From an uncultured Bacteroidota bacterium (GTDB taxonomy: Bacteria > Bacteroidota > Bacteroidia > Bacteroidales > P3): a stretch of 64,000 bases of DNA. A program made the translations under genes and the position numbers. Positions 16,539 to 25,681 of the stretch are shown here, piece after piece. A model generated the notes under the pieces. The model saw only the letters and a list, made by a program, of their open reading frames with translations. It did no database searches and was not told the origin of the DNA. The stretch spans positions 62,001 to 126,000 of the forward strand of contig CACZWL010000002.1 in the NCBI GenBank assembly GCA_902784865.1, written 5' to 3'. Numbering within the stretch: the stretch's first letter is position 1; every line of letters begins with the position of its first letter.

Positions 16539-18002
16539 ATGGAAACACAACATCTGTTCGACACTAACGTACAGTTGATTAAATACAAAGTACTGCGCGA
16601 GGTCATCCGCCGCGCATACGAAGGGGGCCTCGAGAACGCCTACACCATCCCCCGCGCCATAGCCCCGGGCCCCAAGCCCGACATGCGCTGCTGCGTCCAC
16701 AAGGAGCGCGCCGTGCTCATGGAGCGAGTGAACCTCGCCATGGGCGGCAACCGCGAGAACCCCAACGTGGTAGAGGTGCTTTATGAGGCTTGCGACGAGT
16801 GCCCTGCCAGCGGCATGATGGTCACCGACGCCTGCCGCGGGTGCCTCATGCACTCCTGCCAGGCCGTCTGCCCCAAAGAGGCTATAACCATCGAGAACCA
16901 CCGTTGCGTCATCGACAAGACCAAGTGCATCGAGTGCGGCAAGTGCGCCCAGGCATGCCCCTACAGCGCCATAATCGCCCAGCACCGTCCCTGCATCAAG
17001 AGCTGCAAGGTCAAGGCAATCAGCATCAACGATGAGGACAAGGCCGAGATTGACAACTCCAAGTGCATCCAGTGCGGCGCCTGTGTCGTCAGCTGCCCCT
17101 TCGGCGCCATCAGCGACAAGAGCCTTGTGCTCGACATCATCAAGATGCTCAAGGAGTCCGAGGACAACACCAAGTACCGCGTCTACGCCGTCATCGCGCC
17201 GGCAATCGTCAGCCAGTGCCGGTTCGGTCGCATCACCCAGGTGGTCACGGCCATCCACAAGCTTGGTTTCCACCAGGTTGTCGAGGCCGCCCTCGGCGCC
17301 GACATCACCCTCTACAACGAGGCCCGCGAGTTCAAGGAGAAGGCCGCCGAGTCCGACGCACCCGTCATGACCACTTCGTGCTGCCCGGCTTTCGTCCGCT
17401 TTGTGGAGACCAACTACCCCGAGCTGAAGGACGCCATCTCCTCCTCCGTCTCGCCCATGGTGATGACCGCCAAGCTCATCAAGCACTCCGACCCCACCGC
17501 CCGTGTGGTCTTCATCGGCCCCTGCGCCGCCAAGAAGATGGAGTACACGCTCGAGAAGACCGGCGGCATGATCGACAGCGTGATGTCGTTCGAAGAGCTG
17601 CAGGCTTTCGTCGATGCCCGCGGTATCGACACCACGCTGTGCGAGGACACCGAGCTCGACAACGCCTCGTTCTACGGTCGCATCTTCGCCAAGAGCGGCG
17701 GCGTGGCCCAGGGCGTGGCTTATGTGGCTGGACAACTGGGTGTTGACGGCGTCAAACCCTGCGTGATGAACGGCATCGACCAGTGCCGCCAGCAGCTTGC
17801 CCTGCTGCGTGCCAAGAAGGCCACGGCCAACTTCTTCGAGGGCATGGCTTGCGACGGCGGCTGCATCGGCGGCCCCCTCAGCATCACCCGGTCGCCACGC
17901 AATGTCGTCGACGTCGACAAGTACGGCAACGAGGCCAAGGAGAAGACCATCGACAATTCGGTCAAGCTCTACAACCTCACGCAACAGCCCTCCCAATCCT
18001 GA
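16539..18002 (+). CDS. [FeFe] hydrogenase, group B-like
   Basis: A 487-residue enzyme. The N-terminal Cys-rich segment (CDECPASGMMVTDACRGC, CQAVCP) and ferredoxin motifs (CIECGKCAQACP, CIQCGACVVSCP) feed the H-cluster domain, whose motifs TTSCCPAF (near 277), GPCAAKKME (near 326) and GMACDGGCIGGP (near 434) are intact. Thus, unlike HydS, it keeps the proton-relay cysteine and should catalyse H2 formation or oxidation. The last gene of the rex-controlled operon. Maturation genes hydEFG are not in the window. The closest match is group B; subgroup assignment would need a tree. Confidence 0.9.
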   Translation: METQHLFDTNVQLIKYKVLREVIRRAYEGGLENAYTIPRAIAPGPKPDMRCCVHKERAVLMERVNLAMGGNRENPNVVEVLYEACDECPASGMMVTDACRGCLMHSCQAVCPKEAITIENHRCVIDKTKCIECGKCAQACPYSAIIAQHRPCIKSCKVKAISINDEDKAEIDNSKCIQCGACVVSCPFGAISDKSLVLDIIKMLKESEDNTKYRVYAVIAPAIVSQCRFGRITQVVTAIHKLGFHQVVEAALGADITLYNEAREFKEKAAESDAPVMTTSCCPAFVRFVETNYPELKDAISSSVSPMVMTAKLIKHSDPTARVVFIGPCAAKKMEYTLEKTGGMIDSVMSFEELQAFVDARGIDTTLCEDTELDNASFYGRIFAKSGGVAQGVAYVAGQLGVDGVKPCVMNGIDQCRQQLALLRAKKATANFFEGMACDGGCIGGPLSITRSPRNVVDVDKYGNEAKEKTIDNSVKLYNLTQQPSQS

Positions 18003-18039
18003 TCGTTTTTTTGTTTGGTAATTAATTAATAAATGGAGC

Positions 18040-18067
18040 AGAATGCCACCCCTCGGGGTGGCATTCT
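18040..18067 (+). terminator. Terminator hairpin after the hydrogenase operon
   Basis: Perfect 13-bp arms (18040-18052 and 18055-18067) with a very short loop, closing on CCCCTCGGGG. No long T-run follows. Confidence 0.6.
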
Positions 18068-18115
18068 GTCGTCCTGCCCGCCCGTTGGCAAGGGTGTGTG
18101 CAGGAGGGGTCTAAG

Positions 18116-18230
18116 CATAGACGAAGCAAGGAAGAAGAGGGTGGGGTCAACGCACTGAAAAACACTCCTTTAGAAAAGTGCTTTTTGGGGCGTTTTTTCA
18201 GTTTTTTTTCAAAAAAAAATCACACGATTT
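18116..18230 (+). repeat. Dispersed ~100-nt element, copy 2
   Basis: Contains GAAGAAGAGGGTGGGG, CTGAAAAACACTC, GGGGCGTTTTTTCAG and a long T-run/A-run tail. It abuts the convergent rimO and its tail overlaps the rimO stop codon region. Confidence 0.7.
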
Positions 18231-19545
18231 TGCCCGCAAGATCGTTCTCCATGGCACCGGTGATACGCACGTCGACGAAGTCGCCGGGGCGGGGGGCGCG
18301 CCCCTTGGGCAGGCTGATGAGAACCTCATCGTCGACCTCCGGGCTGTCGTACTCGGTGCGGCCCACCAGGAGGTCGCCTTCGCGGCGGTCGATGATGCAT
18401 CGATATGTCTGTCCGACGCGCGCTTGGTTCTTCTCCAGCGAGATAGCCTCCTGAATGGCCATCAGTTCGGCTACGCGCCGTTCCTTCTCCTCCTGGGGCA
18501 CGGGGTCGCCCAGCCGGTAGGCCTGGGTGCCTTCCTCGGGCGAGTAGGCGAAGCAGCCCATGCGGTCGAAGCGGGCTTCGGCCACGAACTGTTTCAACTC
18601 ATCGAACTCCTGTTCGCTCTCGCCGGGGTATCCGACTATCAAGGTGGTGCGTATGGCAACATCGGGCAGCCGCTGCCGCATCAGGTCGAGCAGCCGGAGG
18701 GTACCCTCGCGGTCAATGCCGCGTTGCATCGAGCTGAGTATGCGTGTGTTGATGTGTTGCAGCGGGATGTCGATGTAGTTGCAGATGTTGTCGTGTCGGC
18801 GCATGGCCTCAATGGCATCGACGGGGAATGAGGTCGGGTAGGTGTAGTGCAGCCGTATCCATGGGGCGCCGCTTTCGGTGGCCAGGCGTTCCAGAAGTTC
18901 GCCCAGCGCGCGGCGGCGGTAGATGTCGGCACCATAGTAGGTGGTGTCCTGCGATATGACTATCAGTTCCTTGACTCCATTGGATACCAGTGTCTTGGCT
19001 TCGCCGACAATGTCGTCGATGGGGCGTGAATGGTGTTCGCCTCGGATAAGGGGTATGGCGCAGTAGGAGCAGGCCCGGTTGCAGCCCTCGGCTATTTTCA
19101 GGTAGGCATAGTGCGAGGGGGTGGATAGCTGGCGGCGGTCGGTGAAGGGGGTGGGGGGCAGGTCAGCGAGATCGCGTACGATCTGTTCCCATTGGCGGGC
19201 GCCGTACCATGCATCGACCTCGGGCATCTCGGCCGTGAGTTCGTCAAGATAACGCTCTGAGAGGCAGCCGCAAACGATGAGGCGACGCTCTTTGCGTCCA
19301 CGGATTTTCACCTGTATCTGCTGCAGTATTGTGTTGATACTCTCCTCTTTGGCGTCGCCGATGAAGCCGCAGGTGTTGATGATAGTGATGTCGCAGTCGT
19401 TATGTTGGCGATCGAAGAATACGGTGTGTCCGGCGGCGGTGAGGTGTCCGGACAGGTTCTCGCTGTCGACAGTGTTCTTGGAGCAGCCGAGGGTGATGAG
19501 GTTTACTTTCAAGGTGTTGGACGTGTTAGGGTGGTAATGGGTCAA
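18220..19545 (-). CDS. rimO: Ribosomal protein S12 methylthiotransferase RimO
   Basis: 441 residues with the three methylthiotransferase parts: N-terminal UPF0004 domain (LGCSKNTVDSE, INTCGFIGDAKEES, VCGCLSERY), radical SAM domain (EGCNRACSYCAIPLIRG) and C-terminal TRAM domain (about 375-441). It methylthiolates the conserved aspartate of S12. The start overlaps the ftsY stop by 4 nt. The gene is the last of the minus-strand run. Confidence 0.95.
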   Translation of the reverse strand: MTHYHPNTSNTLKVNLITLGCSKNTVDSENLSGHLTAAGHTVFFDRQHNDCDITIINTCGFIGDAKEESINTILQQIQVKIRGRKERRLIVCGCLSERYLDELTAEMPEVDAWYGARQWEQIVRDLADLPPTPFTDRRQLSTPSHYAYLKIAEGCNRACSYCAIPLIRGEHHSRPIDDIVGEAKTLVSNGVKELIVISQDTTYYGADIYRRRALGELLERLATESGAPWIRLHYTYPTSFPVDAIEAMRRHDNICNYIDIPLQHINTRILSSMQRGIDREGTLRLLDLMRQRLPDVAIRTTLIVGYPGESEQEFDELKQFVAEARFDRMGCFAYSPEEGTQAYRLGDPVPQEEKERRVAELMAIQEAISLEKNQARVGQTYRCIIDRREGDLLVGRTEYDSPEVDDEVLISLPKGRAPRPGDFVDVRITGAMENDLAGKIV

Positions 19546-20495
19546 GCAAAGAGCGACTCGACGAAGGTGTCGGGGTTGAACATCTGAAGGTCTGTCATCT
19601 TCTCGCCGAGGCCTATGTATCGGACCGGTATGCGGAATTGGTCGCTGATGCCGATGATGACGCCGCCCTTGGCGGTGCCGTCCAGTTTGGTGAGTGCCAG
19701 CGCGTTGACATCGGTAGCCTGTGTGAATTGACGAGCCTGTTCGATAGCATTCTGTCCGGTGGAGGCATCGAGGACCAGCAGCACCTCATGTGGCGCGTCG
19801 GGGACCAGCTTCTGCATCACCTTGCGTATCTTGGACAGCTCGTTCATGAGGCCTATCTTATTGTGCAGGCGTCCGGCAGTGTCGATAATGACGACGTCGG
19901 AACCTTTGGCCAGGGCGCTCTGGAGGGTGTCGTAGGCTACGGAGGCAGGGTCGGCTCCCATGCCTTGTTGTACGATGGGGACTCCGACACGGTCGGCCCA
20001 GAGGGTAAGCTGCTCGACGGCAGCCGCGCGGAATGTGTCGGCGGCACCGAGCATGACTTGTTTGCCCGCTTGCTTATAGCGGTAGGCAAGTTTGGCTATG
20101 GTGGTGGTTTTGCCTACGCCGTTGACGCCGACGACCAGGATGACGTAGGGATTTTTGGGCATGGGAGCATCGAAGCTGGCAGGGAATTCGGTCTGCGGTT
20201 GGCGCAGAAGTTGGGCTATCTCAGCTCGCAAGATGGAGTTAAGTTCAGAGGTCGAGATGTATTTGTCTCGCCGGATGCGCTCCTGCAGACGCTCAATAAT
20301 CTTGAGGGTGGTCTCGACTCCTACATCACTGGTAATGAGGGTCTCTTCAAGATTGTCAAGGACAGAGTCGTCGACGGTGGATTTACCAAGGATGGTTTTG
20401 GTGAGTTTCTGGAAGAAGCTCTCTTTGGTCTTGGCGAGGCCGCTGTCGAGCGTGGCTTTCTCCTCTTCTTTGCTTTTACGGCTGAATAGTCCCAT
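19542..20495 (-). CDS. ftsY: Signal recognition particle receptor FtsY
   Basis: 317 residues, the short form without a long acidic A domain. G-domain motifs GVNGVGKTTTIAKLA, DTFRAAAVEQL, DTAGRL and TKLDGTAKGG are complete. It docks SRP-bound ribosomes at the membrane. It overlaps rimO and lies 4 nt after the thioredoxin-like gene. Confidence 0.96.
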   Translation of the reverse strand: MGLFSRKSKEEEKATLDSGLAKTKESFFQKLTKTILGKSTVDDSVLDNLEETLITSDVGVETTLKIIERLQERIRRDKYISTSELNSILRAEIAQLLRQPQTEFPASFDAPMPKNPYVILVVGVNGVGKTTTIAKLAYRYKQAGKQVMLGAADTFRAAAVEQLTLWADRVGVPIVQQGMGADPASVAYDTLQSALAKGSDVVIIDTAGRLHNKIGLMNELSKIRKVMQKLVPDAPHEVLLVLDASTGQNAIEQARQFTQATDVNALALTKLDGTAKGGVIIGISDQFRIPVRYIGLGEKMTDLQMFNPDTFVESLFA

Positions 20496-20499
20496 GGCT

Positions 20500-21039
20500 T
20501 TATTTGCTTTTAAGTTGTTTAATCATTGAAGGGTAGGTGTCGTGCTTGAAGTTCCTGCGGTATTTGTCGAAAGGCTGCTTACGGTAGTCTCCTGAAGCGA
20601 AATACCAAAGGATGACGATGAGCTCATCCGCGCTCTTGTATCCCGAGATGATGTAGAGCGGGGTGCCGTCTGGCTGGTAGATGACAAATGAAGGGTATCC
20701 GCGCAGGCCCCGAGCCAGCTCGTGGGTACGGCCTTTGCTGTTGCGGGGTGCGGGGGCGTAGGTGCGTCCAGCCCAAGCGACGGTCTCTGTGGTCTCGGCA
20801 TTGAACTTGACGGGGTAGTAGTAGCGGTTGAGGATTTGGGATACCAGGCTGTTGTTGAAGGTGTCGCGGTCCATCTTCTTGCAGTATCCGCACCAGTCGG
20901 TGTAGAAGTCTACGAAGTACAGGCGGCTGCCGATATCGGTTTTGGCAGCTTGCTGAATGGTGCTCCATTGCACCTGGGCTTGGGCGGAAGCAAGGCCTAG
21001 GCCAAGGAAAACCAGTGCGGTTATGAGTGCGTGTTTCAC
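20500..21039 (-). CDS. Periplasmic thioredoxin-like protein
   Basis: A 179-residue protein with signal peptide (cleavage near ASAQAQ) and a thioredoxin fold of the DUF255/Thioredoxin_7 type: VDFYTDWCGYCKKMD holds the CGYC active site, and GYPSFVIYQPDG the cis-proline loop. It probably reduces or isomerises disulfides in the periplasm. It lies within the lpxB-ftsY gene run, 4 nt from ftsY. Confidence 0.8.
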   Translation of the reverse strand: MKHALITALVFLGLGLASAQAQVQWSTIQQAAKTDIGSRLYFVDFYTDWCGYCKKMDRDTFNNSLVSQILNRYYYPVKFNAETTETVAWAGRTYAPAPRNSKGRTHELARGLRGYPSFVIYQPDGTPLYIISGYKSADELIVILWYFASGDYRKQPFDKYRRNFKHDTYPSMIKQLKSK

Positions 21040-21077
21040 TGTGTTGAGCGATGTGTTTTCAGTTTCTCATTTGTCGG

Positions 21078-22412
21078 CTACCATTCGTATTGCCAGTCTT
21101 TCTCGTTGTCTTGTTGTTCCTCTATGTAGACCTCTTGGCGTTCTTCGCGGTCGCGGAGGCGGAATAGGCGCCCGAGCCAGTCGTCTTGTTTGGAGTGCGT
21201 CTGTGTTTTTTTGTTCTTGTCTTCCTGGATGATGCGTGTGATTTGGTTGACGTAGTTCTCGACGTAGCTGCGGTTGGCGGTGGGGTCGTGGTGGAGTATC
21301 GCACCGGTGTAGTAGTGTCGGAGGATGGAGTCGTACGATATGCCGAGCCCGACCATGCGGATGGCGCCTTCTTGCGAGAGGCCGACCCCGTGGCCGTAGC
21401 CGTGACCATGTATGATGATGTTGTTGGGATTTTGCGGGTCGGTGGTGACAGAAAAGAATGTGGATTTGAGTTGGAAGTCGCTGCGTATACGTGTGAGAGG
21501 TATGCCTAGGAGGCGAACCTTTCGTGTGTCTTGGGTGAAATTCAATAGGGAGTCTCGCAGGGCAGGATTCTTGGTGTCAATCTTGTGTTTGCGGGCGAAG
21601 TAGTCTAGCCAGCGGTTAAGGGGGATGGCTTTGGTCCAGTCGCTTTGCCGCATGCGGAAAGAGAATGTGTCGGTGACGGAGCGGAGATAGGGGAGGGCCG
21701 TGCGCCAGACATCTTCAGAGTTGGCTGTTTGTCCGCCGGAATTAGAGTGGAAAGGTGTTTCGATAAGGTTTCCCTCAGAGTCGACTAAGGTCTCGCCGGA
21801 GGATTGTATGGCGCCGAGCATGATGTCGGGGCGTATGCATCGGTTCAGGTAGGCCTGGCAGTGGACGTGGTCGCAGAAGTTGTAGCCGTCGGATCGGTGT
21901 TTGGAGATGTTTCGGAGTGCCCATGTGCGCGAGATGATGGCCTGTATGCGGAAGATGTCGGTTTGTTTTCCGTAGATTTCGCTTTGGACGACACCGGCGA
22001 TGTAGGTCTCGAATTCAACGAGATTGAGGAGAAGTAATGAACCGCTTTTGAGGGGTGTTATTTCAAGGTCGCCTTCGTAGGTTCGCTGTTTAGCGCCTTC
22101 GGGGTTGAGACAGAGGATACATGCAGTGTCGGTGGCTTGCAAGAAGAGACGGTCGAAGGTACCGTAGTTTGTTTCGTTGACGGAGATGTGTATCTTGTTG
22201 CCTGCGGGACGAATGATGACGGAGCGCCCTTGTCCGACCATGTCTTCGAGGAGGCGGTTGTCGTCGACATAGAGGTTGTATGCGCCGAGGTCGAAAGATA
22301 TGTTGATGGAGTTGATGGTAGTGTTGGTATAGAGGCGCACTTTGATTTTGTCGGCGTGCGCGGTGGTGCAGCCGAGAGCTATGAGTGCGAGTGTTATGAG
22401 GAGGTGCTTCAT
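21078..22412 (-). CDS. SpoIID/LytB-domain protein
   Basis: 444 residues with signal peptide (cleavage near TTAHA) and a SpoIID core: LVEFETYIAGVVQSEI, QAIISRTWAL, a C..C pair with HVHCQAYL, TPFHSNSGGQTANSEDVW and GHGYGHGVGLSQEGA. SpoIID is a lytic transglycosylase acting on denuded glycan in spore formers; Bacteroidetes homologues act on peptidoglycan in ways not well defined. The C-terminal tail is charged and Glu-rich. It overlaps lpxB by 4 nt (ATGA). Confidence 0.85.
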   Translation of the reverse strand: MKHLLITLALIALGCTTAHADKIKVRLYTNTTINSINISFDLGAYNLYVDDNRLLEDMVGQGRSVIIRPAGNKIHISVNETNYGTFDRLFLQATDTACILCLNPEGAKQRTYEGDLEITPLKSGSLLLLNLVEFETYIAGVVQSEIYGKQTDIFRIQAIISRTWALRNISKHRSDGYNFCDHVHCQAYLNRCIRPDIMLGAIQSSGETLVDSEGNLIETPFHSNSGGQTANSEDVWRTALPYLRSVTDTFSFRMRQSDWTKAIPLNRWLDYFARKHKIDTKNPALRDSLLNFTQDTRKVRLLGIPLTRIRSDFQLKSTFFSVTTDPQNPNNIIIHGHGYGHGVGLSQEGAIRMVGLGISYDSILRHYYTGAILHHDPTANRSYVENYVNQITRIIQEDKNKKTQTHSKQDDWLGRLFRLRDREERQEVYIEEQQDNEKDWQYEW

Positions 22413-23545
22413 TTTGTTTGGTTGTGGGATATAATCTGGATGATGGTTTGGGCAGTACGCAGGCTGGCATTGTCGCTGCCTAGCTGTTGGCGGACTCGTT
22501 GATATCCGTCGAGGATGCGGCGACGGTTTTGTTGGTCGGTGGTGATAAGTTGGAATTCCTGCTCTAGGCGCTGGTCGTTAAAGTCGTTTTGAAGGAGCTC
22601 GATAACAAGGTCGCTGTCGTCGATGAGGTCGACAAGTGCTATGTGGTTGATGCGGCGGCCGACGAGGGCGCGTGCTAGTGCAATAGTGATGGGGTTAGCT
22701 CGATAGCATACTACCTGAGGAACGTTGAAAAGGGCAGTTTCCAGGGTGGCTGTACCTGAGCATACAACTGCGGCATAGGATTGGGAGAGAAGTTGGTAGG
22801 TCTGGTCTTGCAGAAGGGTGAGGTTTTTAGGTGGGTTATGCCGCTGGAGAATTTGCTGGTAGTAGTTTTCGCCGAGTATGCTGAGACCAGCAATGGAAAA
22901 GTTGTATTCAGGATGCCGTCTGGCAAGGCGTATCATGTAGGGGAGGCTACGTTGTATTTCTTGGCGTCGGCTACCGGGGAGAAGGGCTATGGTTGGCAGC
23001 TGGCTTTCGGCCAGTTGTTGCTTGTTGTCAACGTTCCATTGGCTGATGGCATCGATAAGGGGGTGCCCGACATAGGTTGCCTGGGGCATGTGGTTGGTAG
23101 CGTAGAATTGTTGCTCGAAAGGCAGAATGTAGCAAAGGCTGTCCAAGTTGCGGCGCATGCCTTTAAGACGTCCCTTCTTCCATGCCCATAGTTGAGGCGA
23201 TATGTAATGTATGGTCCGTATGCCTTGTTTGTGAGCCCAGCCTTCAATGCGGAGGTTGAATCCAGGGTAGTCTATGCCAATAAGTGCGTCAGGTTTCCAT
23301 GCAGCAATGTCTTGTTTGCAATGGGCGATGTTGGAGAGTACTGTGGGCAGGTGTCGGATAACCTCGATGAATCCCATGATGGCCAAGTCTCGGATGTGGC
23401 GGACAGGGGTACCTGCAAGCGCAGCCATCGCATCGCCGCCCCAGAACCGTATTTGTGCTTCAGGGTCGAGGGTGCGAAGGGCCTTGATGAGGTTGGCGCC
23501 ATGGAGGTCGCCAGAGGCTTCACCGGCTATGATGTAGTACTTCAT
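22409..23545 (-). CDS. lpxB: Lipid-A-disaccharide synthase
   Basis: 378 residues. The N-terminus YYIIAGEASGDLHGANLI and later IDYPGFNLR, YVGHPL, LLPGSRRQEI and a CSGTATLE region are characteristic of LpxB, which joins UDP-2,3-diacylglucosamine and lipid X in lipid A synthesis at the inner membrane. It overlaps both neighbours by 4 nt. Confidence 0.95.
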   Translation of the reverse strand: MKYYIIAGEASGDLHGANLIKALRTLDPEAQIRFWGGDAMAALAGTPVRHIRDLAIMGFIEVIRHLPTVLSNIAHCKQDIAAWKPDALIGIDYPGFNLRIEGWAHKQGIRTIHYISPQLWAWKKGRLKGMRRNLDSLCYILPFEQQFYATNHMPQATYVGHPLIDAISQWNVDNKQQLAESQLPTIALLPGSRRQEIQRSLPYMIRLARRHPEYNFSIAGLSILGENYYQQILQRHNPPKNLTLLQDQTYQLLSQSYAAVVCSGTATLETALFNVPQVVCYRANPITIALARALVGRRINHIALVDLIDDSDLVIELLQNDFNDQRLEQEFQLITTDQQNRRRILDGYQRVRQQLGSDNASLRTAQTIIQIISHNQTK

Positions 23546-23835
23546 TGTAGCTGTAGGGTGTTGGTTCGTAGGAGGATGGCAATGAAGGATACAAGGGTTA
23601 CAAAGAGTGTGACCATAAGGGTTTTAGTGGCAAGGAGGTATTGGCGCTTTACAAGGGTACGTAGTAGTAGTATGGGAGGGATGAAAGCAGCTGCATACCA
23701 CCGGAGGTGTTCAAGAGGATGAAGGCCAGCAAGCATTAGTCCAAACGTGAGCAGGATGGCAAGTGCGCACGGGGTGCCGAGGCCGGCAAGAAGTCCTGTG
23801 CCGATGGTGTCGCGGAAATGAGGCTGCCAGGTCAT
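23542..23835 (-). CDS. Small integral membrane protein between surE and lpxB
   Basis: 97 residues from the ATG overlapping the surE stop (ATGA, 23835-23832). Three hydrophobic segments (TGLLAGLGTPCALAILLTFGL, WYAAAFIPPILLL, TLMVTLFVTLVSFIAILL split by charged loops) predict a small membrane protein of unknown function. The frame is open further upstream but that part is the reverse reading of surE. Conserved translational overlaps on both sides suggest that it belongs to the envelope operon. Confidence 0.7.
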   Translation of the reverse strand: MTWQPHFRDTIGTGLLAGLGTPCALAILLTFGLMLAGLHPLEHLRWYAAAFIPPILLLRTLVKRQYLLATKTLMVTLFVTLVSFIAILLRTNTLQLQ

Positions 23836-24596
23836 GTTGTGAAGGTTTTCTTGAGGGTTTCTATGGATGGGTAGTGTGTGAAGTCGGGGTGTATTGGGAC
23901 GATGGATATGTATCCGTTGGCGAGAGCCCACTCGTCGCTGGATTGGGGAGGGTCTGGACATTGGAATTTCCCGGTGAGCCACCAATAGGGTTGTCCTTGG
24001 GGGTCGGTGCGGCGTTCGAAGCTGTCCAACCATTTGGCACGGGCCTCATGGCATACCCGTATGCCTTTGATTTGGTCGGCTGGCAGGCGTGGGATGTTGA
24101 CATTGAGGGAAATATCGGAAGGAAGTCCTTTTTGGAGAGTGGTTGCAATGATATGGCGAATGTAGTGGGTTGCTTGCGAGAAGTCAGCATCGGGGCTATG
24201 GTGGAGCAGAGAGAATCCTATGGCGTTGAAGCCGAGGGCGGTTGCTTCGATAACGGCACCCATAGTGCCGCTGTAGAGTACGTTGATAGAGGAGTTTGAA
24301 CCATGGTTTATACCGGATAGGACGAGGTCTGGGGGGCGTGGGCAGAAGTATTCGACAGCAAGCTTGACGCAATCGACAGGTGTGCCATCGCAGGCATAAA
24401 CATCAAGGCCTTCAGTGTGCTTGACATGGCGGACGCGTAGGGGCCGCGCTGAGGTGATGCTGTGGCTAGTACCAGACGCGTTACTGACTGGTGCCATGAC
24501 GACGACATCGCCAAATTCAATGGCAATTTCGTCGAGTGCGCGGAGCCCTTTAGCGGTGACACCGTCGTCGTTGGTTATGAGGATGAGGGGTTTCAT
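23832..24596 (-). CDS. surE: 5'/3'-nucleotidase SurE
   Basis: 254 residues with the SurE signatures ILITNDDGV at the N-terminus, APVSNASGTSHSIT, LSGINHGSN and SGTMGAVIEA. A metal-dependent survival-protein nucleotidase that hydrolyses nucleoside monophosphates. It overlaps DUF4340 and the small membrane gene by 4 nt each. Confidence 0.94.
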   Translation of the reverse strand: MKPLILITNDDGVTAKGLRALDEIAIEFGDVVVMAPVSNASGTSHSITSARPLRVRHVKHTEGLDVYACDGTPVDCVKLAVEYFCPRPPDLVLSGINHGSNSSINVLYSGTMGAVIEATALGFNAIGFSLLHHSPDADFSQATHYIRHIIATTLQKGLPSDISLNVNIPRLPADQIKGIRVCHEARAKWLDSFERRTDPQGQPYWWLTGKFQCPDPPQSSDEWALANGYISIVPIHPDFTHYPSIETLKKTFTT

Positions 24597-25669
24597 TTGA
24601 TGGAATAGGTTGGTTGCGCTCCGAGGAAGTATGAAGCGGGTTGGAGGATGTTGTCAAAGACGAAGTATTGAATGAGGACGGTGTCTTTCCGGTCGAGGAT
24701 GGCGTAGAGGCGGTCGAGGTCGAAGGCTTCGTAGTTTTCGGGGTCGGGCATTGCGGCAATGTCGTCGGGATTAGTGTATTTGATGAAGGTCATGAGTTCG
24801 TGGGTGGTGCCAGCGGTGTCAGTGATGCGGAGGATGGCTCGAGGAGTGCCGCTGACGCAACTATCGGCGAAACTGTTTGGCACGATGGCGGCGAACTCAT
24901 CGAAGTTGAGCCAGGTGAAAGAGGAAAGCATCTGGGCAACGCGGGCGGTGTCGAATCCATCGACGCGGCGTTGAGGGTTGAGGAGAGAGAGAGAGAACCC
25001 GTCTCCCTCGCGATTGACGGCAAAGGACTCGGCAGGATTCTCCGGAATTTGAAGTTCGACACTGGCAATGGCGTGAACATCGAGGTCTACGATAGTGTGG
25101 CTGCGCCATTTGAGAGGTTCGGCAATGAACCTAGGGGTGAGGAACCCTCGGAATCCGGGAATATGGATGATGTAGGGTACGTCGTCGCCTTGGCGGAACA
25201 TGAAGGTCCCCATCATGTCGCGTGACTCGCGACCGACAAAGTAGGTGGCAATGAGTTTCTCGCTGGGAAAGAGTTGTAGGCGGCCTCCGAAAAGGTTGAT
25301 TAGCGGCCGTCGCTGGTAGACTTCGCACTTGATGGCGCGGGCGGCGAGGTCGTTGACGGCATTGGGAATGGCATTCTTGTTGACCTGCTGGCGTATGCGC
25401 ATGGAACGGAGGGTCTCAAGGAGGAGGTCGACAAGCGGTTGGTTCGCGGGGTACTGTCCGTCGACAATCCAAGAGTCGGCATCGGTACGCTGTAGAGTGA
25501 CCTGATTGTCCTGTTTGTCGGCTAAGAAGATTTTGGTGATGGCATCGGTGTTCTCGATGTGGTAGTCTTGTTTGAATGTGGAAGTACGCGAGCGGACAAG
25601 GGCGACGACAATAGCTGCGATGGCAAGTGCGACGACGGCGGCGATGAGGATAAGATTGCGTTTTTTCAT
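24593..25669 (-). CDS. DUF4340 protein, partner of the GldFG fusion
   Basis: 358 residues with one N-terminal membrane anchor (about 5-25) and an extracytoplasmic beta-rich region (FKQDYHIENTDAITKIFLADK, VYQRRPLINLFGG, FVVGRES-like). DUF4340 proteins sit next to GldG-like ABC genes in many bacteria; the function is unknown. It follows the fusion gene by 12 nt. Confidence 0.8.
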   Translation of the reverse strand: MKKRNLILIAAVVALAIAAIVVALVRSRTSTFKQDYHIENTDAITKIFLADKQDNQVTLQRTDADSWIVDGQYPANQPLVDLLLETLRSMRIRQQVNKNAIPNAVNDLAARAIKCEVYQRRPLINLFGGRLQLFPSEKLIATYFVGRESRDMMGTFMFRQGDDVPYIIHIPGFRGFLTPRFIAEPLKWRSHTIVDLDVHAIASVELQIPENPAESFAVNREGDGFSLSLLNPQRRVDGFDTARVAQMLSSFTWLNFDEFAAIVPNSFADSCVSGTPRAILRITDTAGTTHELMTFIKYTNPDDIAAMPDPENYEAFDLDRLYAILDRKDTVLIQYFVFDNILQPASYFLGAQPTYSIK

Positions 25670-25681
25670 TCGGAGTGTGGC

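Noticed and set aside
16527..17996. Long open frame antisense to the hydrogenase gene
   Set aside because: It is the shadow of a GC-rich gene; its translation is Val/Ala/Gly/Asp/His-rich without motifs, whereas the sense frame has intact hydrogenase motifs.
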